Assembly: GCF_023674465.1 (NCBI RefSeq)
Contig: NZ_CP098400.1
Coordinates: forward strand, 186,001 to 250,000
Source of the DNA: Xiashengella succiniciproducens
GTDB taxonomy: Bacteria; Bacteroidota; Bacteroidia; Bacteroidales; Marinilabiliaceae
DNA: 64,000 nucleotides
Reading direction: 5' to 3'
Part shown: piece after piece, positions 27,329 to 35,002 of the stretch
How positions within the stretch are numbered: the first letter of the stretch is position 1
How the letters are laid out: every line of letters starts with the position of its first letter
Position numbers and translations under genes: made by a program
The notes under the pieces: model-generated
What the model was told of the DNA's origin: nothing
Databases searched by the model: none
The model's input: only the letters and a program-made list of their open reading frames with translations

Positions 27329-28339
27329 ATGGAAAAATACCTGTTGAAACTGATTAAGGAAAACAACCGCATAATTATTCCCAACTTCGGTGCTTTCATA
27401 GTATCCAATGAGAAGGGCAGGAATATTTTGTTTAATAATTTTCTGAGTTTCAATGACGGCCTGCTTATCAGCCATATCTGTTCTGAAGAGGGAATAGATT
27501 CTGCAGCGGCGGCAGGAAAGGTTGAGGTCTATGTAGCCAAGATAAATGATGCTCTTAATAAGAACGGTTTTTTTGAGATTGCTGGAATAGGCAATTTTAC
27601 AAAAGATGAAAGCGGATTTATCCGTTTTGAGCAGGCTGGCTCATCAGTATTGGAGGGTTCATCAGAGGAGGAGAAGGTTGCTGAGCTTGAGTCTATTGAG
27701 GATGATAATGATTTGCTCGATCTGGATGTTCCTTCTGAACCTGTTGAGGAGAAGGTCTCTTTAGTTGAGGAACCTGTTGTAGAGGAAAAGGTTATAATAC
27801 CTCCTGCAGTTTCAACATCCGAAAATGAAAAAAAGGTAATTGTTGAACGTATGGCTGAGAAAAAAAATGGCTGGAGTCCTGCCGCAATTGCAGCAGTAAT
27901 AATTATACTCCTGTTACTGGCCTTTGGTGCCTATCTGTTGTTCTTTACTGATGTAGTTGACAATATGAAGGAGTCATATAATGCCAGAAAGAGTAAGACT
28001 GAGCAGCCAGTCATAACAGATACAGCAATTGACAGCCTGGATGTTACTGAGGTCAATGTAACTGAAACTATTGATGAACCGGTAATTGAACCTGTGGTTC
28101 CTTCAGTTCGTCAACACTACATTATCGTTGGAAGCTACAAAAGCGAGCAGGTAGCACTTTCAAAGGTTAAGGAATTGGTTGAGCAGGGTTATAAGGATGC
28201 CTCTGTACTGCCATACAATGACAGGTTCCTTGCAAGTGTTGAGTCACACTCTTCGGTACGTGAGGCACTTCGTCGTCAGGAAGAACTACTGAGCGAGCTC
28301 AGGGCTGAAAATTGGGTGCTTTCGCTAAGTCTTAAATAA
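27329..28339 (+). CDS. HU-CCDC81 / SPOR domain membrane protein
   Basis: Protein of 336 residues. Residues 1 to about 100 form an HU-CCDC81-type domain (MEKYLLKLIKENNRIIIPNFGAFIVS, then FFEIAGIGNFTKDESGFIRF). An acidic linker (about 105-180) follows, then one transmembrane helix (185-206). The outer part ends in a SPOR domain (about 260-336) starting HYIIVGSYKSEQVALSKVKEL. SPOR domains bind denuded peptidoglycan at division sites. This places a DNA-binding-like fold in the cytoplasm and a wall-binding domain in the periplasm. Such proteins are typical of Bacteroidota; the role in division is inferred. The stop is 2 bases before the next ATG. Confidence 0.88.
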   Translation: MEKYLLKLIKENNRIIIPNFGAFIVSNEKGRNILFNNFLSFNDGLLISHICSEEGIDSAAAAGKVEVYVAKINDALNKNGFFEIAGIGNFTKDESGFIRFEQAGSSVLEGSSEEEKVAELESIEDDNDLLDLDVPSEPVEEKVSLVEEPVVEEKVIIPPAVSTSENEKKVIVERMAEKKNGWSPAAIAAVIIILLLLAFGAYLLFFTDVVDNMKESYNARKSKTEQPVITDTAIDSLDVTEVNVTETIDEPVIEPVVPSVRQHYIIVGSYKSEQVALSKVKELVEQGYKDASVLPYNDRFLASVESHSSVREALRRQEELLSELRAENWVLSLSLK

Positions 28340-28341
28340 TA

Positions 28342-29493
28342 ATGTCCCCCGGGCCAGACTATCTGTTTGATCTGATACTGGGTATTCTTGCGCTTTTCTT
28401 TGCTGTCTATCTGGCAGTAATCTTTCTGTTGGCTATTATATGGCGCTTTAGGGAAAGGAGTGAACTTGCTTCCATTTCCCAAAGTACTTCTGTATCTGTT
28501 GTCGTTGCCTACCGCAACGAGATAAGTAATCTTCCCGGTTTTATTGCAGCTCTGAGTGCTCAGACTGATTTTGATGGTAACATTGAGCTGATAGCTGTCA
28601 ATGATCATTCTGATGATGGTGGAGATGTTTGGATGGCTTCCCAGGTATTTGCCCGTGGTAGGATGATTCTGATAGATGCGCAAGGAAGTGGTAAGAAGGC
28701 TGCAATAAGAGAAGGCATAGAGGCTGCTTCAGGTGAATTGATAGTGAGCTGTGATGCAGATTGTGTACCAGGCCCGGAATGGATCATAACTATTGTAACA
28801 AAATACAGACAGGATGACGCTGATATGCTTGCCGGTCCGGTAAGGATGCTACCTGGAGACACCCTGATTGGGCAATATGATGCTATAGACTACTACTCAC
28901 TTCAGGTGAGTTCTGCAGCAGCCATCAAGGCAGGCTTTCCGGTCTTTTGCAGTGCTGCAAATATGGCCTTCAGAAAGTCAGCCTGGGAAGAGGCTCAAGG
29001 TCTGATGGATGGACAGAACTATTTGTCGGGTGATGATGTATTCCTGCTGCATGCCTTCAAGAAACTTGGCAAACGCATAGTGTTTATTTCTGATCCCGGT
29101 GCAGTTGTAGACACATTTTCTTCCGGGTCGATAGCTACCTGTTTCAGACAGAGGGTGAGATGGGGCGGTAAGAGCCGGGGCTACAAGGACGTTGCAAGCA
29201 TTATACTGGCCCTTACTGTCTTTGGTGCCAATCTTTTCCTCCTGGTATTACTGATTCCTGTCATTACAGGAAGCTTCCCCTTCTGGCTGTTGGCGTCTTC
29301 CTTTGGCATTAAGGCTGTCACTGATTACCTGCTTTTGTCGGGTGGAAAAAGGGTATTTAAAGTTACTCTTCCCTTTTACAGGTATGTGTTGATAGCCGTT
29401 ATATATCCCTTTGTCCTTGTCTTAACAGCCTCAGGTGCACTCTTGCTTGCGGAGCAGTGGAAGAAAAAAGCTGTTACAAGCCAGAGCTTGTAA
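28342..29493 (+). CDS. Membrane glycosyltransferase, family 2
   Basis: Protein of 383 residues with an N-terminal helix (about 6-33), a GT-A catalytic domain and three C-terminal helices. GT2 motifs are visible: SVVVAYRNEISNLPGFIAAL at the nucleotide-binding start, AVNDHSDDGG, SCDADCVPGPEW as the DxD site, and QRVRWGGKSRG as the acceptor-side Q/RxxRW motif. The layout resembles processive or polyisoprenyl-type glycosyltransferases of the cell envelope; donor and acceptor are unknown. It starts 2 bases after the HU/SPOR gene, so the two are co-transcribed. Its last codons form part of a terminator for the convergent gene. Confidence 0.85.
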   Translation: MSPGPDYLFDLILGILALFFAVYLAVIFLLAIIWRFRERSELASISQSTSVSVVVAYRNEISNLPGFIAALSAQTDFDGNIELIAVNDHSDDGGDVWMASQVFARGRMILIDAQGSGKKAAIREGIEAASGELIVSCDADCVPGPEWIITIVTKYRQDDADMLAGPVRMLPGDTLIGQYDAIDYYSLQVSSAAAIKAGFPVFCSAANMAFRKSAWEEAQGLMDGQNYLSGDDVFLLHAFKKLGKRIVFISDPGAVVDTFSSGSIATCFRQRVRWGGKSRGYKDVASIILALTVFGANLFLLVLLIPVITGSFPFWLLASSFGIKAVTDYLLLSGGKRVFKVTLPFYRYVLIAVIYPFVLVLTASGALLLAEQWKKKAVTSQSL

Positions 29494-29499
29494 CAGCTT
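29464..29499 (-). terminator. Terminator of the lpxH/FabH-like operon, inside the end of the GT2 gene
   Basis: AAGCTGTTACAAG and CTTGTAACAGCTT make a perfect 13-bp stem with a 6-base loop. On the minus strand it is followed by a run of T (29464-29469). The stem covers the last codons and the TAA of the plus-strand glycosyltransferase. On the plus strand there is no T tract. Confidence 0.8.
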
Positions 29500-29521
29500 A
29501 AGTTATTATAGTACTTGCCTG

Positions 29522-30604
29522 TCAGGGCATTTTATACATAAAGGCATTGATATTCATCCCTGCACCTACGGAAGTCATCATTACGTTGTCTCCAGATTTA
29601 AACTGATAACCCTCTAATTTCCCTTTAATAATCAGGTCATAGAGAGTCGGAACAGTAGCAACACTGCTGTTACCCAGGAATTTTATAGTCATGGGCATGA
29701 TGTTAAGGTCAGCATCTTTCTCCCCATATAGTTGGAACAGACGTTTGAGTATAGCTTCGTCCATCTTGGCGTTGGCTTGGTGAATTAGTACAAGGTCCAC
29801 ATCTTTAAGGTCCATTCCGTTTTTGTTGAGACAGTCCTGTGCCACAAGGGGAACATTTGTAAGTGCATAATTGTACAGCTTACGACCCAGCATCTTGAGA
29901 TAGGTACCTTCCAACTCAGGGTTGAATGATTTACCCATGCGAAGCAGTTCCACGTGTTCACCGGCATCTGTACGAACTGAATGTTTCAGCATTCCAACTG
30001 GCACATCGCTTTCAACAGCCTGAAGCACTGTTGCTGATGCACCATCTGCAAAAATCATTACATCCCTGTCGTGAGGATCTGCCATTCTGCTGATGGTATC
30101 AGCTCCAATAACGAGTATGTTTTTGGCATCGCCAGACTTGATGTAGTAATTGGCCTGAATCATTGCCTGAGTCCATCCTGGGCAGCCAAAAGTAATGTCG
30201 TATGCTACTGTGCCGGGGTTTTTAATCTTAAGCTTGTTCTTAACACGGGATGCCAAAGTAGGAAGCATGTCCGGAAAGTTGGAACCTGGCTTAATGTCAC
30301 CAAGATTGTGAGCTACTATTATATAATCGAGGTCTTCCTTACTGATTTTTGCATCCTCAATTGCTTCTGCTGCAGCAATTGCAGCCATGTCTGAGGTCAA
30401 AATATTATCGGGTGCAACCCGCCTTTCAAAGATATCCGTAATTTGTTCGAACTTTCTTGTTATCTCTCTACCCGGGAGCTCTATTCGGGTTCCGTCTTCA
30501 TTCATGAAGACATTGTTTTCGAAGTCTGCGTTTTTTACCACCACTGGTGGGATGTAGCTTCCCGAACCTTTGATTACGGCATAGATTGTTTTGTTTGAAA
30601 CCAT
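29522..30604 (-). CDS. 3-oxoacyl-ACP synthase III family protein (FabH-like)
   Basis: Thiolase-fold condensing enzyme of 360 residues. The catalytic triad is visible: Cys141 in DITFGCPGWTQA, His275 in LVLIHQANAKMDE and Asn312 in FLGNSSVATVPTL. The protein is longer than E. coli FabH (317) and has an N-terminal insertion with ELPGREITRKFEQITDIFERR. That makes it one of the FabH-like paralogues of Bacteroidota rather than necessarily the fatty-acid initiator. It probably condenses an acyl-CoA or acyl-ACP with malonyl-ACP; the substrate is not readable. It is the last gene of a four-gene minus-strand operon, 16 bases after lpxH. Confidence 0.85.
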   Translation of the reverse strand: MVSNKTIYAVIKGSGSYIPPVVVKNADFENNVFMNEDGTRIELPGREITRKFEQITDIFERRVAPDNILTSDMAAIAAAEAIEDAKISKEDLDYIIVAHNLGDIKPGSNFPDMLPTLASRVKNKLKIKNPGTVAYDITFGCPGWTQAMIQANYYIKSGDAKNILVIGADTISRMADPHDRDVMIFADGASATVLQAVESDVPVGMLKHSVRTDAGEHVELLRMGKSFNPELEGTYLKMLGRKLYNYALTNVPLVAQDCLNKNGMDLKDVDLVLIHQANAKMDEAILKRLFQLYGEKDADLNIMPMTIKFLGNSSVATVPTLYDLIIKGKLEGYQFKSGDNVMMTSVGAGMNINAFMYKMP

Positions 30605-30620
30605 TTAGTTTAGATTTTGG

Positions 30621-31376
30621 TTACTCCTTGAAAAATTTCAGTTGAAACTCTGATCCATCCCACTCGCCATAGGAAAAGTTTGTTATCCAATCGCCGAGAT
30701 AGATCAATTTACTATTCTGGTTTAGCTGAAAAGCTTGGGCAAGATGGCGATGACCGAATATGAAATAATCGAAGTGCTCAGTCTTGATCACTTCTTTCGC
30801 CCATGAAACAAGCCATTCATATTCTTCACCCTGAAAAACGGAACCGTCTTCGGCCATATTCTTCTCCCTGCTTTTGCGTGACAGGAATCCGGCCAGCCTG
30901 ATCCCGAGATCAGGATGTACTAATCGAAACAATCGTTGAGCGAGTTTGTTGGTGAAAAGCGCTTTTATCCGGATAAATGTTTTCTCATGGGACGTAAGTC
31001 CGTCACCATGAGCCAGGAAGAAGTGCTTGCCGTCTAGGTTTATGATGAGTGGTTCACGGTATACTTTGACTCCTGTCTCAGCAGGCAGGTAGTCGAAGAC
31101 CCAGATGTCATGATTGCCTGTAAAGAAGTGTACAGGTATACCACTGTCGGTAAATTCCGCTATTTTACCGAGAAGGCGTGTAAAGCCCTTTGGAACTGCC
31201 TTTTTGTATTCAAACCAAAAATCGAAAATATCTCCCATGAGATACAACTCCGAGGTTGTTGGTTTGATAGAATCCAGCCACCTTACAAAACGCCTCTCAT
31301 GAGCCAGATGATTACTGATGGTTGGAGCACCCAAATGCACATCAGAGGCAAAGTATATTTTCTTTGTTTGTTCCAA
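30621..31376 (-). CDS. lpxH: UDP-2,3-diacylglucosamine diphosphatase
   Basis: Metallophosphoesterase that releases lipid X and UMP in lipid A synthesis. Motifs are all present: ASDVHLG (Asp12, His14), GDIFDFWFEY, GNHD, AHGDG and FGHRH. The frame is open to 31430, but that would overlap the end of the upstream gene. A TTG at 31376 preceded by AAGAAGG six bases away gives a product of 251 residues starting MEQTKKIYFASDVHLG, in line with the family. So a TTG start is proposed. The upstream lipoprotein gene stops 25 bases earlier, and the FabH-like gene follows after 16 bases. A membrane-peripheral site of action is known for the family. Confidence 0.9.
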   Translation of the reverse strand: MEQTKKIYFASDVHLGAPTISNHLAHERRFVRWLDSIKPTTSELYLMGDIFDFWFEYKKAVPKGFTRLLGKIAEFTDSGIPVHFFTGNHDIWVFDYLPAETGVKVYREPLIINLDGKHFFLAHGDGLTSHEKTFIRIKALFTNKLAQRLFRLVHPDLGIRLAGFLSRKSREKNMAEDGSVFQGEEYEWLVSWAKEVIKTEHFDYFIFGHRHLAQAFQLNQNSKLIYLGDWITNFSYGEWDGSEFQLKFFKE

Positions 31377-31401
31377 ATCAAGCCTTCTTAGGTAATTTGC
31401 C

Positions 31402-32568
31402 TTAGAGCAGCTCCCTGAGCCTTTCCTCAAGAAGAGAGCCGTACAGGTCCTTGCCTACAATATTGCCTTCCTTGTCAAGAAGGTAGTTTGCCGGGATTCT
31501 ACTTACATTGTACTTCCTGGCAGCATCAGAGTTTGTATTTTTCAGTTCCGATACTGAGATCCATTGAATATCTTCCTTTACCAGGCTGTTTTCCCAAAGT
31601 ACTTTACTTTGTTCCATGCTAACCTGATAGATTTCAAATCCGCGGTCTTTATATTTCTTGTAAATAGATTTCAGTCCTTTGACAGCGTTAACTGATGGTT
31701 CGTCCCATGAAGCACCGAATTGTAGCAGTACAACCTTTCCTTTGAGTGAAGAAAGGGCGATTTCTTCTCCCTTCACATTCTTTGCTTTGATATCAGGAGC
31801 ACCGACAACTTCGCTCTGGCTGATCATCTCCAATAGCCTTTGGTTATTCTTCTCCCAGGCCTTGATGCCAAGTACCATGTCGTAAAGGTGCTTAGTTCTT
31901 TGAGCCTCAGGATAAATCAGGTTAAGGCTGGTGGCTACAGTAGCAAAGTACACCTGATCCTTCTTGTCGTATACGTTCATAATCAGCGATTCGTCCTTGA
32001 GGGGCAGGAAGAGGGCATAATAACTTGCAAAAGAACGGGGATTCTCCATTACAAAGGAGCCAACGCCATCCTTATAGCTGGTGATAAGTTTGTTGATCTC
32101 TTCGGTGATTGACTCAGTATTGTTGCTCTTCTCTGCATCAGTCATGTTTTCATACAACGAGATAAGGCTGTCAACCTGAGTCCTAAGAGTACGTACATTT
32201 TGGTTGAGCATCTGGATATGCTTCGAACCAATAGAATTACGAATTGTATAGGCAGTGGTGAATGAAGCTTTATCTGCTATCACTTCAATGGTTTCAGTGC
32301 TGTCTCCAAGGAGAGTGATAAACTTCCTGGGAGAAAGAGCCAGCTTCAGGAAAGTAGGCTCGGCAAGCCTGCCTAGTTTAAACTGAAAATTACCATTATT
32401 CTTTATTTTGATACTGTCAAGTAATACATCCTGATCAAGGTCTATCCTGTACAAGTATACTTGTTCGCTCTGGGCGTTTTCGATATTACCCTTGACAATA
32501 AAGTTCTCTTTGTTGGAACATCCGGCAGCAAAAACTACAGCCAGGATTAATGCTACTATTTGCTTCAT
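31402..32568 (-). CDS. Thioredoxin-like lipoprotein (DUF4369 + TlpA-like) lacking CXXC
   Basis: Predicted lipoprotein of about 388 residues. I chose the ATG at 32568 (MKQIVALILAVVFAAGC) because it opens the signal peptide and lipobox; the longer frame to 32598 only adds ten polar residues. The N-terminal part has the DUF4369-like beta region (FIVKGNIENAQSEQVYLYRIDLDQ). The C-terminal about 110 residues have the TlpA/AhpC thioredoxin fold, with the cis-Pro loop VSRIPANYLLDKEG. Where WCxPC should stand, the sequence reads GASWDEPS, with no cysteine, so it cannot act as a disulfide reductase. It is the second gene of a four-gene operon. Confidence 0.82.
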   Translation of the reverse strand: MKQIVALILAVVFAAGCSNKENFIVKGNIENAQSEQVYLYRIDLDQDVLLDSIKIKNNGNFQFKLGRLAEPTFLKLALSPRKFITLLGDSTETIEVIADKASFTTAYTIRNSIGSKHIQMLNQNVRTLRTQVDSLISLYENMTDAEKSNNTESITEEINKLITSYKDGVGSFVMENPRSFASYYALFLPLKDESLIMNVYDKKDQVYFATVATSLNLIYPEAQRTKHLYDMVLGIKAWEKNNQRLLEMISQSEVVGAPDIKAKNVKGEEIALSSLKGKVVLLQFGASWDEPSVNAVKGLKSIYKKYKDRGFEIYQVSMEQSKVLWENSLVKEDIQWISVSELKNTNSDAARKYNVSRIPANYLLDKEGNIVGKDLYGSLLEERLRELL

Positions 32569-32619
32569 TGAAGTTATTATAGTTTTGTTGATGATCATTT
32601 AGCGTTCGCAAATATAGAG

Positions 32620-33735
32620 TTATTTTTCAACTAATTGCCCGATCACCTGTTGCAGCCTGTCATCCCACACATTCCGTGCCGCTATAATACCCGTCTGGGT
32701 AAGAACAAAGCATGCAGGCATATTTACTATTCCTAGTTCTTCCTTTAGTTCAGGTGAAAGTCCGCCTTCCAGATTTGCGTAATAGAACTGAGGGATATCT
32801 CTTACTACTTCGGTAGAGTCGAAATTCAGGTACACTGCCTTCAATCCTCTCCACCTGTATTGTCTGAGCAGTTCGGCACACCTTGCCTGCACAGCTGCCT
32901 GTTCACTATCACCGGCATCGAAAAGGCCTATAAATACCGGGGACTCCTTCAGGTCTGAAGTTGTCAGTGTATCATTTCTATTTATAGCAAGAACTAGGTT
33001 TGGAAAACTATCTCCGGCTTTAAGCTTTTCGAACTTATTCTGCAGCGCATATAGCTTTGCTACTCCCTGCCTGTAGGTTCTTACCTCACGCAGTTCAGAG
33101 TAATTTACCAAAGCAGAGTCAACCTCAAAGTAAAGGTCTTTATAAGTCCACATGTCGAATAGAGGCCTGTTGCCTGATGTTTGCATCAGGCCAACCATCC
33201 TTACGAGGGGATGCTGACTAAGAGTAAGTACCTTCTGACGATATGAATCTGTTAGAGAATCCTGTTTATGCTTGAGGGATTTGATTTCATCCACACCTGG
33301 TTTCCACGTTGAGTCAGATGTTAAAGCAGAAATAATAGCCAGGTCATTGTGCCACTGTTTTGACACTTCCTTTAGTTCAAGAAAATCCTCATGAAGTTCA
33401 AAGCCTTCAACCCTGCTACCTTTGGGAAAGCTGAAATATTGTGCATCAATTACAATTGGTTTGCCATGTTGAAGAACAAGCAAAATCTGGTTTTCCGGAT
33501 TCTTCTGAAGTATATAGAAACCAGCTTCAACAGTATCGGGAGTCCAGACAAATCTACCGTGATTATCTATCAGCAGTGTATCGATAAAGGGGTTGCCGGT
33601 GGCCGGGGCTATTGTCAAACGGTTTCCTTCGCCTCCCCATATTATTCCTGATAATGCAGGGGCATTACTCCTGTCGGAGCATGCTGTCAGGAATAATATC
33701 GACGAAATAAACAAAACGTTCCATAATTTGGCCAT
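32620..33735 (-). CDS. Thioredoxin-like lipoprotein without redox cysteines
   Basis: Predicted lipoprotein of about 371 residues. The ATG at 33735 (MAKLWNVLFISSILFLTAC) gives a clean signal and lipobox; the frame is open further upstream but without signal character. The N-terminal half resembles DUF4369-type beta domains (RLTIAPATGNPFIDTLLIDNHGRF). The C-terminal part has a thioredoxin-like order (FPNLVLAINRNDTLTTSDLK, then PVFIGLFDAGDSEQAAVQ, then IVNMPACFVLTQTG), but the active-site CXXC is absent. It is the first gene of the operon and sits 51 bases before a similar lipoprotein gene. A structural or binding role is inferred. Confidence 0.75.
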   Translation of the reverse strand: MAKLWNVLFISSILFLTACSDRSNAPALSGIIWGGEGNRLTIAPATGNPFIDTLLIDNHGRFVWTPDTVEAGFYILQKNPENQILLVLQHGKPIVIDAQYFSFPKGSRVEGFELHEDFLELKEVSKQWHNDLAIISALTSDSTWKPGVDEIKSLKHKQDSLTDSYRQKVLTLSQHPLVRMVGLMQTSGNRPLFDMWTYKDLYFEVDSALVNYSELREVRTYRQGVAKLYALQNKFEKLKAGDSFPNLVLAINRNDTLTTSDLKESPVFIGLFDAGDSEQAAVQARCAELLRQYRWRGLKAVYLNFDSTEVVRDIPQFYYANLEGGLSPELKEELGIVNMPACFVLTQTGIIAARNVWDDRLQQVIGQLVEK

Positions 33736-33755
33736 GGCTATACGTTTTAGAGGCT

Positions 33756-33763
33756 CAAATATA
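33756..33763 (-). promoter_or_regulatory. -7 box for the lipoprotein-lpxH-FabH-like operon
   Basis: The minus strand reads TATATTTG, an exact TAnnTTTG match, 20 bases before the chosen ATG at 33735. This implies a short leader and supports that start over the longer frame. Confidence 0.45.
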
Positions 33764-33861
33764 ATGGTTTTAACAATAGTCGCATAGGGTAAACGCAACC
33801 CGGTGTTAAAATTTGCGTCTTTTAGTACAGAGGATTTGGAATCAGTAATTTTGGCGAAGAG

Positions 33862-33900
33862 AAAAGCCGGTTACCACGTTTGGTGACCGGCTTTTATTAT
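33862..33900 (-). terminator. Terminator of the ilv-leu operon
   Basis: AAAAGCCGGTTACCA and TGGTGACCGGCTTTT form a 15-bp stem with one G-T pair and a 4-base loop. T tracts occur on both strands. It follows leuB (minus) by 17 bases and closes the long branched-chain amino acid operon. Confidence 0.9.
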
Positions 33901-33912
33901 TGTAAGCACCAC

Positions 33913-34980
33913 CTAAAAATTCTTCTTAATATAGTCAGCCAGCCAGCTTCCTACTTCAGATGTTTTCTTGGGGTTGGTCTTGTCGATGTCCTCAGTTACA
34001 TAGTTTTGTTCCAAGGAGGCTGCTACTGCCTTTCTAATCATTTCAGCCTCTTCCTTGAGATTGAATGCATATTCGAACATAAGGGCAGCTGAGAGAACCA
34101 TTGCAATAGGGTTAGCAATATCCTTTCCGGCAGCCTGTGGATAAGAACCGTGAATTGGTTCAAATACACTTGTATGCAGACCTATAGAAGCTGATGGGAG
34201 TAAACCCAGTGATCCTGTAATCACTGAAGCTTCGTCGGTGAGGATATCACCAAACATATTCTCGGTAACCATCACGTCAAAATTTTTAGGCCACTGAATT
34301 AGCTGCATTGCAGCATTGTCAACAAACATATACTGGGTATCAACCTCAGGATATTGCTTTGCTATTTCCTGGGCGGTTTGACGCCACAGACGAGAGGTTT
34401 CAAGGACATTGGCCTTGTCCACAACAGTCAGTTTCTTATTGCGTTTCATCGCATACTCGAAACCAAGTTTGAGGATTCTTTCGATCTCTTCCCTTGTGTA
34501 CACGCACGTATCGTATGCAGTGTTGCCGTTGTCGCTTCTCCCTTTATCGCCGAAGTAGATACCCCCTGTGAGTTCACGGATACAAATAAAATCTGCTCCT
34601 TCAACAAGGTCCTTTCTTAGTGGAGATTTGTGCAACAGCGAAGGGAAGGTTTCGACAGGGCGGATATTTGCATACAGGCCAAGTTGCTTACGCATTCGTA
34701 GCAGACCTTGTTCAGGTCTAACCTTTGCAGTAGGGTCATTATCAAATCTTGGATGGCCAATAGCACCGAAAAGTACTGCATCAGCCTCCATGCAAATCTT
34801 GTGGGTTGAATCGGGGTAGGGGTCACCTACAGCGTCGATTGCTGCAGCACCTGTAACAGCCTCGGTATATTTGACTTCGTGTCCTTTCTTTTCACATACT
34901 ACATTAACAACTTTTATTGCCTGTTGCATTATTTCTGGGCCTATGCCGTCACCGGCAAGCACCGCAATGTTCAGTTTCAT
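33913..34980 (-). CDS. leuB: 3-isopropylmalate dehydrogenase
   Basis: NAD-dependent oxidative decarboxylase of the leucine pathway, 355 residues. The isocitrate/isopropylmalate dehydrogenase signature is present: [15 protein letters not shown] at the start, the substrate Arg cluster in [15 protein letters not shown], and [25 protein letters not shown] with its metal-binding Asp. The NAD-binding segment reads [18 protein letters not shown]. If the upstream LeuA paralogue is a citramalate synthase, LeuB would also act on 3-methylmalate. It is the last gene of the operon, 22 bases after the LeuA paralogue and just before the terminator. Confidence 0.96.
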   Translation of the reverse strand: MKLNIAVLAGDGIGPEIMQQAIKVVNVVCEKKGHEVKYTEAVTGAAAIDAVGDPYPDSTHKICMEADAVLFGAIGHPRFDNDPTAKVRPEQGLLRMRKQLGLYANIRPVETFPSLLHKSPLRKDLVEGADFICIRELTGGIYFGDKGRSDNGNTAYDTCVYTREEIERILKLGFEYAMKRNKKLTVVDKANVLETSRLWRQTAQEIAKQYPEVDTQYMFVDNAAMQLIQWPKNFDVMVTENMFGDILTDEASVITGSLGLLPSASIGLHTSVFEPIHGSYPQAAGKDIANPIAMVLSAALMFEYAFNLKEEAEMIRKAVAASLEQNYVTEDIDKTNPKKTSEVGSWLADYIKKNF

Positions 34981-35002
34981 CTGCTCCTTAGGTTTTTATC
35001 GT

